This document shows, in pieces, positions 33,631 through 46,687 of a DNA stretch of 64,000 bases. The stretch comes from Adiantum capillus-veneris. Its lineage: Eukaryota; Streptophyta; Polypodiopsida; Polypodiales; Pteridaceae. How positions within the stretch are numbered: position 1 is the stretch's first letter; each line of letters opens with the position of its first letter. Both the position numbers and the translations under genes were made by a program. Under the pieces are notes generated by a model. That model worked only from the letters and a program-made list of their open reading frames with translations, ran no database searches and had not been told where the DNA came from. The DNA lies in contig CM043968.1 of NCBI GenBank assembly GCA_014529385.2, positions 27,657,013 through 27,721,012 of the forward strand, written 5' to 3'.

Positions 33631-34850
33631 TTATTGAGCTGGCAATGGGCGTAAACCCCCAAACGATAATAAGAGCTCGCCTAGGGGATTACTATCAAAA
33701 TTCTAACCCAAACTAAGCTAGTTGAGGGGGACTAAAACCCCAAAAGATTAAAAAAAACCTAGATGTGTGAGAAGAGTCTGAGATCTTGTACCTTGTTGAA
33801 GAGGAACTCCAACACTAATTAGGTGTTCACAAAAAAGAATTCTGGCAACCATATACAATTTCTTTTTATCCAATATCAAAGAGATAATTTTGAAAATTGA
33901 AGCTAAATTCAACCAATGTAGCACTATTTTCTTCAAAATATAGGCGGCATTTTTCATTTTCATATTCTGCTCAACATGAATTTTTTAACTTCAAAGTGGA
34001 TTGCTGGCTAAGACACATTTTTCTTGAATACTTCCACCACTCCATGTCTCTCACATGATGAAGATTTATTGTAGCTTTTTTGACTTCCACAAAGCCTTTC
34101 ACAAAAGTCCCATAGACAGATTCATAGACTCTACATTACATGGGAATCCCATAAGAGCTTGTATGGAATATCTTGGCATTTTATGAGATAGTTATATAGA
34201 CAATACTTCCACAAAAGGGTAAGAGCTTGTTCACTCTAGTATTGAGGCTAAGCAAGAATTTTGACTTTCTCCAATTGTGTTTTGATTGTATATTGGTGGT
34301 GAGATTTTTGACTATATTGAGATTGCAAGGAATAGCGGGGAACAATTTATAAGTACATAATTATCTATGTTCCTTTATGTAGATTATTGTGGTTATTTCA
34401 AACTCCCTTAGGATATCTAGAAACATCTAGAGACGTGATATTGTGCTTATTTCAGACTCTCCTAGATATGTAGAGACATTAGATATCCCTAGGGCACTTT
34501 CATGTCTAAGGCATAAATGGTACCCTTTGGGTAACCCTCATCTCCGACACTACCGTTGCACCGGACTATATGGGACACATCTATCACAAGGTCTCTAGCT
34601 GGCTTGACAAGCACTTGCATATAGAGCTAATTAGCCCTGCACTTGACTATATGGCAACGGCAATGGTAGTAAGCTACTTATAACTGGCCTCTGTCAAGGA
34701 AGAAGAGGAGGGAAAGAAGAGAAAGAAAGAGGGAGAGAGAGAAGACCCCCCATGGTAGTGTATGTTGTGTCCAAAGAGAGAGATAGAGAGTTTGCCACTA
34801 CTGCTCCAAAAACAAGCTTTCCCAAACATTGCTTCCATGAGATGCTCTCG
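33631..34850. other. Unannotated AT-rich sequence
   Basis: No gene, repeat family or motif recognised in this stretch, apart from purine-rich words near 34690-34745. Confidence 0.4.
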
Positions 34851-35260
34851 ATCCCCGCCATCGTCTGCAGAAGATGGGGGGGCTCTTGGCCCTCCCATTT
34901 ATTTTTGCACTAAAAGAGATAGCGAGAGCACATGCATCACCAGCCCCTAGAAGATATTTTCCAAGCTTTCTCATGGACAATGGGGAGACTCTTAGCCATC
35001 CTTTTTTTGCACTCAGGGATAGCCAAAGCACATGCACTCACATCGGGCCATCATTTATTTTTAAACTATTTGTGCATTCAACTGACTAGTGGACATGTAA
35101 TATGAGTGCATGTGCATGTTACCCCTATGGGTTTCCAATTGGCAAGATCCCCAATTGCTTTCTAATGGGTGTATGAGTGCATGTGCGCTTGCTATCGCTC
35201 TCAGTGCAAAAAATTTAAAGGGAAGGCCAAGAGCTTTGAATGACCTCATGTTCATCAATA
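34850..35260. repeat. Dispersed repeat in both orientations
   Basis: A unit of about 70 bp (from TGGGGGGGCTCTTGGCCCTC to AGCACATGCATCAC, including TTTTTGCACT) occurs at 34875-34945 and 34978-35040 in plus orientation, and at about 35170-35240 inverted. Each contains a GATAGC(G/C) core and ends in a GCACATGCA-type word. The class is unknown. Confidence 0.55.
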
Positions 35261-35873
35261 ACCGGCAAAACATTTTGTAAAAAATAAGTAAAAATGGTCT
35301 TGTGTTTTTTATAACAGGGACGTTAGAGTTTTATGCATCGTCCATGCGGCGTCCATGTGCCTTGAATAACTTGACATTCATTAGTAGTGGAAAAAACATT
35401 TGTAAAAAATCAGCAAAAATAGCCAAACATTTTTGAAAAAAAAGAGAGTTGGAGCCTGATGGAAGGGCTATAGCCCTCCTTTAAAATTTTAAAAAAAATA
35501 TTCAATTTGTTCATTTTTGTCCATTTTCACGATTTGAAAAATGGCACACTAAGGCCTCCCCATCATCCTCGTGCACACGGATGATGGGGAGGCGCCAACC
35601 CTTCTTTTCTCTCAAAATAATTTGTTTAATTTAACATATTTTTTTCATTTTTACAATCCAAAAAAGGAGAACTTTGGGTACAACTCTAAGTCTGTGATCA
35701 AAATTAAATAAAACATAGGTACAACTATGATCCATTTTTTACAATTAAGATCCATTTTTGCGTGCTTAGCATGTAAATTTGTTACAAATTACCTCACAAA
35801 TAAGCAATTATGTCTAAAATTAATGAAGCAATGCATCTACATAACCAACTCAAAATCTGACTGTAATGATAGA
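35261..35873. other. Unannotated sequence
   Basis: AT-rich. A GGATGATGGGGAGGC word near 35578 recurs as CCTCCCCATCATCC-type words at about 35556 and 41908. No gene. Confidence 0.35.
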
Positions 35874-36064
35874 AATCGGTCTTCTTTTTTTTTTTTGGCA
35901 AAACTCACAATTGTGAGTGAATTATATTGATCAACCCAAAAAATTACAAGGTCTTGTCATGCTCGTGTTGAGCCATGACATCATCCAAGGACCAAAATTA
36001 CGGGATAAGGGGGCAGATTGGTAGGGGCTGTCCTGATAGCCGATGTAAGACAATCAGTCTTCTT
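35874..36064 (-). mobile_element. Short 5'-truncated L1-like retroposon with target duplication
   Basis: On the minus strand, about 165 bp ends CACAATTGTGAGTTTTGCC then a poly(A) of about 12 bases. It is flanked by AATCGGTCTTCTT (35874-35886) and AATCAGTCTTCTT (36052-36064), a 13-bp target duplication with one mismatch. Too short to carry ORFs. Poly(A), target duplication and 5' truncation are typical of LINE-mediated insertion. Confidence 0.65.
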
Positions 36065-36176
36065 ATGAAAAGCTACGATTTTTTCTATCTTTGAAGAAAT
36101 TGAATCTCACAACCAGGGGTACTTTGGGAATTTTTAAAAATATGAAGGGCATTTTTGGAATTTATGACAAAATAAT

Positions 36177-36600
36177 CATTAGGTGAAATTTGGACTCACA
36201 AAGGGTCCCTTTAAGCAGTTTGACTTTACCTCTCTCTACCAAAACGGGTGCATGGATAAATTTTTGCAAACAAACTCCAAAGTTGGCGGAGGTTTGATAG
36301 TTAGAATGTCCTCTTCAAGCTCTATCTACTGATATGTAGCATGCCATGAGATTCCTTATATTTTAGAAGATTCTTTTTTTTTATTCACCTATGATGTGAC
36401 AACTCTGTCGGAATCTAAGTGAATAAAAAAAAAAATCTTGTAAAATATGAGGAATCTCATGGCGTACTAGATAGAGCTTGAAGAGGACATTCTAAATGTC
36501 AAACCTCCACCAACTTTGGATCCATGCGTCCATTTTGGTAGAGAGAGGTAAAGTCAAACTCCTTAACGAGCCCCTTTGTGAGTCCAAATTTCACCTAATG
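36177..36600. mobile_element. Full-length hairpin MITE, copy 1
   Basis: 424 bp from CATTAGGTGAAATTTGGACT to its reverse complement ending CACCTAATG. The two halves pair nearly throughout: both contain AGAATGTCCTCTT or its complement, CATGAGATTCC and an inner TTAGAAGATTC. The right half has lost two short blocks present in copy 2. No ORF belongs to it. Confidence 0.85.
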
Positions 36601-38189
36601 GGGGGTTTGCCTGTCATTTTCCGTGCTTTCTCTTCCTACAGGAGAGCTTGCTACTCGTCCGTGCTCGTGCAGACAAGCTGCGAGCTCGTGGGCATACATC
36701 TCAGCTTGTCCTGCGCAAGTTTCTGCAAACATCTCAGCTTGTGGGCATGTTTCAGGTTGTGACCGACAACAAAGAAGCTTTGGTCGGCATCGTTTGGCTC
36801 AGATCCACAGGTCACCATTCCTGTGAAGCAAAGCAACTTCGGTCTATACCTCTGTCCAAGATTAATTTGATCTTTCCCTATTTCAAGTTGACATTGGACA
36901 AGCACACAAAGCAAAGCAGCTCTGGTCCGCAGGTCGCCATCGATTCACCACAATCTGGATCAAGGACTTTTGGTTGTTAATGCAAGCAAAGGCAAGTTGG
37001 AGGCCCTCCAACTCCTTGCTTACCCAAAAAAGGAAGATACTCTACTCTTGCTAAGGTCATGGAACACTTCATAGCTCAAATTTTGTTGAATCACCTACCA
37101 GAGTAGTTGTGCACCAAGGTTTCTTTTGACAAAACAACTACCTCTTGGTCAACTCCCTCATCGTTCACACGCACCCTGACGATGGGGAGACTCGAGCATA
37201 CCCTTTTCTTTCTTGGTTGCAAGGAGGTGGGAGCTCAAAAACCTGCCTCAATCTGGTGGCCTCACAGTCTCTTCCATTGGCTTTAATGCATGATCCGAGC
37301 CTTCCTCTTAACGGCAACCCTCTCAGTCACTTCCTCTTGCAACCATGACCTTGGGGCGTGCACGATCAAACTCCCCAACCTCTTGCTTCTTCTTCTCGGC
37401 ACTCAAAGTGTATACCACCCTTGAACTGGCTGCCTGCCTCTCGTGATAATTATGGGAAGCTTCAATTAGCTTTTCCCCCTAGTTGGCAGTGTTTCTTATC
37501 GACTTCCTTCCTCATTCAGGTCTATATTGCATAACCTTTTCCTACACAATCTCCCCGAATATGGCCTTCTCTGTCCCCTTCTACCTCTTGCTCTTCTTCT
37601 TCCCTATTCTAGCATGCTTCTAAATCAGCCCTGCCCTGCTATCCCGTGCCGCCTTCCCAGCTTCTTTTGATCTCATCCATTCTCCCCAGATCAAGATCAG
37701 CCCTGTCCCGTGCCCTGCACTCTCTTCTTCCCTAATTGGATCGCGTGCTCTCTCTTCTCTCTCTTTTGAATACCTCTCTAGATCGCCACCAGCCTGACGA
37801 CCCATGCTGCCCATACTCCTTCCCCTTCTTCTCCCTGCCGCTCCTTCCTTCTTCCCATGGCGGCTCACCCATGATGTGCAGCCCATGCTCGCAATGATTG
37901 CATTAGACTGCTCAAAAGCTTTTCATATTTAAAATGGATATTTTCAGAGTAGAGATAAATCGTGCCAAGAAGAACTTTGACACTTAAAAAACCGAAACTT
38001 GGACACTCGCCCTCATGAGTGCTCTTGAGCGGCGTCCTTCTAACATGCAACCTTGGGGTGCCTTACAATATTTTGACCGCGACAGCTATCTTGGGATGAT
38101 CAAGCTCTTCTCAAGTGTGGGTCGTTTATTTGTTTTCCTTTGGCTTGCTATCTTACCTTGAATAGTGGTTGTTACCACAGATCGTCTTG
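36601..38189. other. Unannotated sequence
   Basis: No recognised gene. A short internal duplication (CAGGTCACCAT / CAGGTCGCCAT with GCAAAGCA(A/G)C) lies at about 36808-36945. From 37480 to 37870 the sequence is pyrimidine-rich. Open frames of 60-110 codons here overlap one another on both strands and resemble nothing I know. Confidence 0.4.
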
Positions 38190-38336
38190 CAAGATTGCCA
38201 GTTTAACAGAGTCTAATTGAGCAGAGCTCTGGCTCGGGTTGTGAGTAGAGCTTATGATGTATTTTTTTTTGATTGTCTTAATATTATTTCATCACATCTG
38301 TGAGTTTTGAAAAAAAAAAAAGGATTGCCAACTTTA
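38190..38336 (+). mobile_element. Second L1-like tail
   Basis: A fragment of about 115 bp ends CACATCTGTGAGTTTTG then about 12 A, matching the GTGAGTTTTG-(A)n tail of the retroposon at 35874-36064. AAGATTGCCAGTTT before and AGGATTGCCAACTT after are a possible, imperfect target duplication. Confidence 0.45.
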
Positions 38337-41300
38337 TCTTTCCAGTGTTGGACTCTCCGATGTACTGACTGGGAATAATATGGAGTCCAAAACACATGTA
38401 CAATATGTAGAAAGCTATATAGACAAGGAAAAAAAACCATATATACATTGATGCTGCTCCGAAATCACTCCCTTTGTTCCCTTCAACTGTTAGATGCCAG
38501 AAACAATCCTTGCCTTAGTTAAAGGGAAAGCTCTGAGAATCCCAAAGTTGAAGAGCAATACCGGCTTGGACTCCAAACAAATCGAATATCCTCTTTTGGC
38601 TTGTATCTTGAACATAAAATTCCGGCACAAGAACTTGAGCATGCAGACAGTGTGCATACATGCCATGCTATCCACCCAAAGCTCCAAGCCAGATTTTGAG
38701 GAAAACATTGGGATGCTTTGCATAGATGCTATATTGTCCATTTGAACACCAAAAGCTAAGTAGCAAGACCATCCTAAAGCAGAATCACCATCACAACATA
38801 TATCCTGTACAAGAGAGACATTGCCTCGGTCAATTTCTTTGACCTCATGAGTGCCTAGAGTGGTATCTTTTTAACACTGGTTGTTGCATTGCTTGCTCCT
38901 CTCACTCACAAACACTAGATAAGCCTCTCATAGCATTGATCCTATCAAGAGGCTTGTTGATATAAACCTCCTAAGAAGTATCAATGTGGATATCAGGTTT
39001 GTCAAAGCCCCATTCATCAAAGTCCATAGAGATATTATCCTCACCATTGAACTCATTCAATGCTTCTAAATGTGCAAAATGAATGACCAAGTCCTCATCC
39101 ATGACATACACATGTAGGTTAATAGAAATGAAGAGCTCCCCCGTGCCGCATCTTCAATGCTATATGTGCCTAGAACAGTTGAGGGCTAGTTGGCATTGCA
39201 TTCTGGCATACCCAAGGTTATACCTTGATATCAAAGCACCCAAAAATATCATTGGGAGAAAAGAGCCTCTCTAGGACAAGAATACCCCACTTGGCATACA
39301 TATCTACAAGAACATTAGTCCAACACTCAACCGCTTTGCTTGAAACTTGATTGTCAATTAGCTTTTCCTTGTGAAGCACCTCCTACCAGCACATGCATGC
39401 TAAGTGATTGCATTTTTGGAGATGCATGAAGCCTCAATGTTACATCCATTGAAAAGAGTCCATGACTTCCTCGGTTGGCCCTTGCTCAGAATATCATCCC
39501 ATAAGTGTCAAGATTTAAAGTCTTAAAATAGACCCTCAATCTGCATTCTCCAAAAATAGATCAAAGCTTTTGTGACTCAAGCCCTGTTTTCATATCCAAG
39601 AGATGACATCTTGCTTATCAACAGTCTTTGTGCTTTCAACATCTCCCACAATGATACATTCTAAAAGAACTCATTCTAGTTATATTTTTTTTTTTCTATT
39701 AGCAACCTTTGACGAGAAACTTCCCATAAATTAATTTGTCCACGTCATTGAATTACGTCTTGATAAATGATGCATGCACCTAAGTTGTAGCAAGCACATG
39801 TGAAGCCCTTTGGTAGAGAGACGCTTCCTTTTTACATCGGACAATATGTTTGCCACTTGCATGCAATTACCTTCACACCCGCCATCAATCATCCAAGTGT
39901 AGTGCTCTTCCTGTATTGCATGTCCTATTGTTTTCCCTGATGTTATCAAAACATATGTGGCCTTATCCACTATGCCTCAATTACTTTATACATTGAGAAC
40001 ATTGACAAAAGTAATTGCAAATCAGTGGAATGTCTTTGTGTTGAATTTGCACAATCTAATGTAGAATTTTCACGTACCACACTATATTTGAAGATATTAT
40101 TATTGTACTATGAGCGTCAAAAAACTCAAAAATAATGTTTCAATTGCAAAAGCTCAAAAATGAAAGCTCACAAATATAAAATCCCCAATGGACTATAGAT
40201 GTAAAGATTGATGTAGACCTCTCAAAAATAGAAATTCAATTTTTTATTACTTTTGTCCAGAAATAGTAAGTTTTGATCAGCTTGCACCTATCTAGAAATG
40301 ATCGTCTTGCCATAGTTTATCTTGTCATTAATTTTCATACAAATAGGTACCTTCTCTAAAAGTAGCAGATGCATACGTCTATCGTGTCACCTTGTTATCC
40401 ACACAAGCTCATCTCTTAAAATCAATAATTGGAATTGAATTCAAATAAGCTAAAATCACTCAATTCAATTAGTCTCTATCGTAATTCTAATAGAATTCAA
40501 TTCATAATTGGAAGGTATGTATGTGTATGCCTGGGCATGGACATGTATATTCATGTGTATGCATGACCATGGATGTCCATAACATGACACATAGCCATGG
40601 ATCCATTACTTTTTTGAAAGAATGGTTATGCCTGTTGGATACTCCAATACCAAGGGCAAAAATTTACCTCCTAGGTTATCACTTTTCTCTCAAGAAAATA
40701 TGGAGAGTACATGGTATTCTCATTCTGCACATTAATCCACTCTCTAGTGAATATTGGGGTTGCATCCAACTACGGATCCTCTATGCAATAGAAAATCCAT
40801 CTACACAAAGTTTTAAGCACCATTGTAAGCACATGCAAATAGAATTAAATAGAATCACAAACGTTCTGTGTTGGTCCTCTTCTTTCAACTTAGCCTCATG
40901 TTAAATCCCCTGTCACCTATCTCTAATGCTCCCACTACCATCATGTACATAAAGTCAAGGCTTATCCACTACATAAAGAGCTTTTGATACACTCAATAGA
41001 CAATCAAGTAAAGAAGGAGAGGGTCCTCGTTCTCATGCGACTCTTGCCCAAAAAACCCTTTTGAAGCTATAGTTTTATATTAGTAGGCCAACCAAGTAAA
41101 AATAAGATACGATCAAGACGACAACTTGTTTGTGAGTGCACAGATGATAAGGGTGCTCCTTCCCCCATTTTCTTGTGAACATGTCACTGCTACGAGCTAG
41201 TGTCCACACCATCGATGAAACTCATCTGAGTGACAGGAGAGAAGGGTGTAGAAGAGGAAAGAATCTGGAGCAAGGGCATCCCTTTGCATCTTGTTAAAGC

Positions 41301-41877
41301 AGCCATGTCAAACATAGCCCAAAGCTTCCTTGCCATAGCCATGTGAATCTTGCAATCAACATGTTCCAAATGAAGACGTTCTAGATAGAAATCCATGTAA
41401 GAACTTCTTGTGCTTTTGAACTCCATCACACTTTTCTTTCGTGTGTCAGAGTAGGACATTGCAAAAACCCCATGCTACCCCACTTGTGTGCACAATATAG
41501 GTCACAATAAATTCAAATATAGATAGAGTCTCTTTATTAATATAAATTGAGAAACCAAATTCTCTTTACATTTTGTTTTAACTAGCTAACAAATATTTTC
41601 AACAAATTGATTTACATACTATCAAAAACTATTTTTGGGTATGTAAACAATCAAAATATCCAAAAATTTGAAAAAACAATAGGTGTGAGAGCTCCCTGGT
41701 CATCCGCGTGCAAGCCAATGATTGGTAGGCTTCTATATCCTTTTTCCCCCCAAAAATTTAGATTTTATACATGCTTATTGGACCTTAATAGAGCCTGTGC
41801 ATTCCTTTTTTTTTTAAAAAAAATCGATTCATATCTTCCAATGGGCCCCAATGGATCTTTTGCATTAGAAAAAAAAA
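38337..41877. other. 3.5 kb without recognised features
   Basis: No family recognised. The open frames are under 130 codons, and the longest (40521-40904, plus) lacks any motif. A minus-strand frame at 39731-39970 has a stretch slightly like a pentatricopeptide remnant, but not enough to call. The segment at 40189-40250 is shared with 14243-14310. Confidence 0.4.
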
Positions 41878-41898
41878 GGGGGGGGGGGGGGGGGGGGG
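41878..41898 (+). repeat. Poly(G) run, 21 G
   Basis: Nine A then 21 G, ending just before the LTR fragment. Confidence 0.9.
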
Positions 41899-41925
41899 AC
41901 AGCTAGAGCCTCCCCATCATCCGTC

Positions 41926-43866
41926 TAATGAAATTGGCCTATTAACTTGAGAGTAGCAAAAAAGAGAGAGAGTACTTTTGTGAAATTACTTTGTGAGCAT
42001 AGCGGCTGAACATAATTGATGGTAGCAACATAAACATAGCATTTAGTTAACTTGGCATGAACAATACTTTTGCAAGAGAGAGAGTTTAGAGAACATGACA
42101 ACAGTTGAGGACCGGATTTATGTGAAGTCGGTCCCCCCTCCAATAGGCATTTGTATTATGATTTCTCCCATCAAGACTTGTTACAATACAATCTTTGTGT
42201 TCCTTGTGACCTAGGTGATGCAATGAAGGTGGAATGTTTCATGCATCACGAGCATAATATAAAGTTTGAGGAAAGCATTAACTATCCCAAGCCTCAGTCC
42301 CAAGACCTTTAACACCTTCAAAGGTGGAGAGAGCTAGCAGGGAATGAGGGTAGGGAAGAGGAAGAAGCATCATTTCATAGGAGAAGAAATTAGTTCCTCA
42401 CTTATCATCACTCTTCTTGCTAGCATACATAATAGCATAGTAATGAAGATGGAAAGCTTAATCATTCATGGCTCTTGGTGTAATTTGCACTCCATAGCCA
42501 AGAGTGTTGGTGTAGGCTCTCAACCTCTCTACTTGCTGGGAGAAGGAGAGGGATCTCTTGCACTTTTCACTTCACACAAAGAGAGTGTGTGTGAGTGTGT
42601 GTGGGAGAACATACCCCCTAATCAAGCCCCCTACTTGCTTTGGTCAACCCCCCCATGTAGCTCATGCTTGAAGCTCATTGGACCCCTCCAAGCCTAGCCA
42701 ATCATAAGCAGGAGTCATACCAAGCAGCAAGGGTAGCCTTGGGACAAGTGTCCCCCTTTCCCCTTTGAGAGAGAGGACTTGATAAATGCAAAATCAATTA
42801 ATTAAATCTCCTAAATTGTCATTGGACCCCTTGGGTGGCCAACCAATAGGCTTCAAGCACACCAAGAGGGAAACATGAGGAGCAACTTGACAAGTGTCCC
42901 TTTTGCTTTCTTTGTACAAAGCATGCCTTGTGTGAGTGTGTGTGTTCTCTCTCATCTCCCCTCTTCTAGGGCTCGCCCCCTCTTGTAGGGATTCAATCTT
43001 GATTTTTGCACACCTCTAGCCACTCAACCTTGGGCCTAGTTCTCACCACAAGATTGGCCCTTAAGCCCCTCAAGCTTGGGCTAGGTTCTCACCTCAAGTA
43101 TAGCCATAACATCTCAAGCATGACAAGCACCTCAAGCATCTCAATCATCAAGCACCTCAAGCATCTCAGTTATCAGGCTCCTCAAGCACCTTAAGCACCT
43201 TAGTCATTAAGCACGACAAGCACCTCAAGCACCTTAAGCTTGGGCCGGGTTCCCACCTCAATCTCAGCCCTAGCTTACCTAAGGTCAAAGGACTTTTACA
43301 CTAATTATTGGAGGTTTTCATTGAAGCTAACCCTAAGGTCTTACATTAGGTGAAATTTGGACTCACAAAGGGGGCCTTTTTAAGGAGTTTGATTTTACCT
43401 CTCTCTACTAAAACGGGCGCATGGATAAATTTTTGCAAACAAACTCCAAATCTGGCGGAGGTTTTCCAGTTAGAATGTCCTCTTTAAGCTCTATCTACTG
43501 ATATATAGCACGCCATGAGATTCCTCATATTTTAGAAGATTGTTTTTTTGATTCACCTATATGTGACAACTCTGTTGGAATCTAAGTGAATCAAAAAAAG
43601 AATCTTCTAAAAAATGAGGAATCTCATGGCGTGCTATATATCAGTAGTAGATAGAGCTTAAAGAGGACATTCTAACTGTCAAACCTTCACCAACTTTGGA
43701 GTTTGTTTGCAAAAATTTATCCATGCGCTCATTTTGGTAGAGAGAAGTAAAGTCAAACTCCTTAAAGGGCCCCTTTGTGAGTCCAAATTTCACCTAATGT
43801 GCTCCATTGGTTAGCCTTGCTCTTTGATAGACCATCTCTCATTTGGGCCCCTTTACCATTGGCCCC
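41926..43866 (-). repeat. Inverted gypsy LTR fragment split by a MITE
   Basis: Reverse-complement match to the 1.6-kb LTR at 15316-16922, starting at the LTR 3' end (AATTGGCCTATT) and stopping about 140 bp short of its 5' end, at GGCCCC. A 456-bp MITE interrupts it at 43344-43799. No retrotransposon coding sequence lies next to it, so it may be a truncated solo LTR. Confidence 0.8.
43344..43799. mobile_element. Full-length hairpin MITE, copy 2, inside the LTR fragment
   Basis: 456 bp from CATTAGGTGAAATTTGGACT to CACCTAATG. It folds on itself along nearly its whole length, with a loop around 43560-43580. The uninterrupted LTR reads GTCTTATGCTCC; here GTCTTA and TGCTCC flank the MITE, so no target duplication is visible if the element runs CATTAGG to CCTAATG. 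Confidence 0.88.
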
Positions 43867-44607
43867 GTTGGAGAGGGGGAAAGGGGAACACACCTAGCAC
43901 ACAACACCATGCCTCGTTATAGCCTAGGGTATACACAGTGCCCCAATCCACTAGAGTTCACCTTCAAAACTCAACACTATTCGCAAGCAAACCACTACTT
44001 GCACATGACCATACGCATACACGCCTTGCAATGCACCAAATAGACCCTATCATTCTGCTCTGCCCAATTCACAGCCTTTCACACGCACAACCTCTCTCTA
44101 GCTCTCTTTGCATGGCAAACCTCGGGGGGGGGGGGGGGGGGGGGAACACATGCCAACACACGTTTGGAAACACATGCACACAAGCAGAGAAAATAAGGGG
44201 GAGGGGGGAATGACGCCAAGAGACACCAATTATAGTTTTTTCTTGCATATACATACTCCCGTTTACAATCCGCACACTGCTGGCACAACCGTCAGCAAAA
44301 AAACAATGGCCAAAACACCCTCTGGCAACAAAGCATAATGGCAAAAGGCCACACTGGCCAAAGCCCCTCAAAATTCACATTTACATCCTTTTATAGGGAT
44401 GGCTAATTCCAGAAAAAGAAAAAATGTGAGCTCTCGAGCTTGTACAATCATCTTTTATCTTGCATTAGTAATTTTTTCCTTGCATACACTTGGTCTATTT
44501 CCCCTTTTAGAAACACTTGCATGGTGCACCTCCCTTTGTCCTTTACCTCTTGTCCGCCTAGCTCAGCCGCCCCTTTACTCTTTTGAGCTTTCCCTTTGGG
44601 CCTCTTT

Positions 44608-44610
<3 letters not shown>
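43867..44610. other. Unannotated sequence with poly(G)21
   Basis: No gene recognised. It contains 21 G at 44124-44144. The plus- and minus-strand frames across that run (poly-Gly or poly-Pro) are artefacts. Confidence 0.5.

Positions 44611-44704
<94 letters not shown>
44611..44704. repeat. (CT)47 microsatellite
   Basis: Perfect CT run of 94 bp, the longest in the window. Confidence 0.95.
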
Positions 44705-44706
<2 letters not shown>

Positions 44707-46333
44707 ACTGGCGTGGGACTGCCCTCCTTCTCCATCTCTACCTCTTATTTGACTGCAGGACTTCCCCTTACCCGGTCTTGGGCCCATACTCTCTTAGACC
44801 CTCACTCTTACCTCATGGGATGCACCCCTGTCTATGCTCAGGACCATTATCGATATCTCTAGTGGTGCCCTGGTCTTTGCTTCAAAAGGTTGGAGGTGTG
44901 TGAACCCGGCCCGCCGCGGGTGCATCATGCCACATCATCATCCCGACCACCGACCTCCCACATGCGGACGTGAGCCACTGGCACTGCCCCTCGCCGATCG
45001 CCGCTGCCAAAACAAGCCACTTCAGCCCCCTCGTGCCACCACGCAGAGTTGCAAGTGCCACCACACATTGCCACAGAGCTACAAGCACCACCACACATCC
45101 CTACAAGTGGCCCTCCATTGCCATGACAAGGGAGCCCTCACTTCCCAGCTCCACACCCCAATGAAGTCCTCCATTTTGGACTTATACCCCAATCAGTAGA
45201 CTCTGCTTTGCGCATGTGGGTCAATGCCATGACACGTGGAGTGCTACAGGAGATTCCCCCCTTCAAGGGTGTATAAAACCTCTCAAATAACTATTGCATC
45301 TCGATTTTTCCCCCCCCCAGGCCTTGCATGGCTCATAATTGTCTCCTCACACACCTGGCGGCCAAAGCCACTGCTCCTAGCTAAAAGGTCCCATTGTCGA
45401 TTTTGGATCACGAAGACTCCACTGCACTTTGGGGCTCTCAGGACCACAAACGGAGGCTGTGGAAAAACTTTTGCCACTCTCCTCCTTAACATGAGCTCCC
45501 AGCTTCATCCCGCGGTGTCCTACTGATGGATCATTCGATTGACGTACCATCAATTTGTGCTATCTTCACATGATATCCTCCATCTTCTAGAACCTTGTGG
45601 AGGCTTAAAAGACGCTAGATGGCATGATTCCCCATGCGGTCGAGTGGGCACTAATCCGGCCCGTGGTAAAACTTCAAATGGCCATATCATCCAGCAATAC
45701 ATAGCTCAGATCTGCAATCTAAAAAGAGACGCATGCTCCATAAATTGAGCACTACGCATCTATACATTGACATCCACTTGGCCACCTGTCCCCAACTATC
45801 TTGTGCAGCGAGGATCTGCAATGCACTACACCTTCAAACTCAAATATCTTAGGCTTCGTAGCTCTGTTTGATGAGCCATCTAGACTTGCTCCTTCAACAC
45901 TTCAAACCCTAAATTTCTAAGCCCAAAGATTGCACCTTGAACCAGCTCCTTCGCCTAGTCTCCAAATTAGCCCCTCTTCTGGAGCCTTTCTTGGCCTATA
46001 AACCGCATCAACCATACATATCCGCTGCTACTTGTCTGCCCATGATCTTTGTAGCTGTTCTAGACCTTTTCCATGCTTCTACTAGCATGCACACACGTGC
46101 CCATGCCATTTCTATGGTCGACCTACTTTGGCTGCACCATCATTACCCACCCCCTAGTTGAGCATTTATTCTCAACCAAAAAAGAGCTTTATTCCAATTC
46201 TAACTGCAAAACTTGGCACATACTATGAGAAAACTCAAAGTGTATATACATAATCTTATTGAAGCCTAGTGCCAAAACTTCAAGTGGGTTGCTCCACCCC
46301 CTGCATCACATAGCTTCCAAACACCTACCATCA
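44705..46333. other. GC-richer unannotated stretch
   Basis: Relatively C-rich (for example AAGCCACTTCAGCCCCCTCG and CACCACACATCCC words). No domain recognised in any frame, and the ORFs are short and overlapping. It may be degraded transposon or captured gene sequence, but I cannot say. Confidence 0.4.
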
Positions 46334-46687
46334 TGAAAATTTGGACTCACAAAGGGGCCTTATAAGGAGTTTGACTTCCTCTCTCGTGTCCAAAATGGGC
46401 GTGCGGTAAATTTTTTTGCAAATCAACTTTAAACTTGGCAGAGATTTGGCAATTAGAATCTACTCTTCAAGATCTTTCTATTGATATATAGCACGCCACG
46501 AGGTTCCTCATATTTTGAAAGATTTTATTTTTGATTCTCTTGTGATGGATTCTAGATGGAGTTGTCACATCACAAAAGAATCAAAAATAGAATCTCTTGT
46601 GATGGATTCTAGATGGAGTTGTCACATCACAAAAGAATCAAAAATAGAATCTTTCAAAATATGAGGAATCTCATGGCGTGCTATATA
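46334..46687. mobile_element. Hairpin MITE, copy 3, cut by the CACTA element
   Basis: The left half (AAATTTGGACTCACAAAGGGG onward) and the start of the right half (ATGAGGAATCTCATGGCGTG) match copies 1 and 2, but the right half stops at GTGCTATATA where the CACTA end begins. An internal 57-bp tandem duplication marked by CTCTTGTGATGGATTCTAGA lies at about 46536 and 46593. Confidence 0.75.

Noticed and set aside
39731-39970. Possible pentatricopeptide gene remnant on the minus strand
   Set aside because: One weakly similar stretch of about 20 residues, with no repeat periodicity and no neighbouring motifs.
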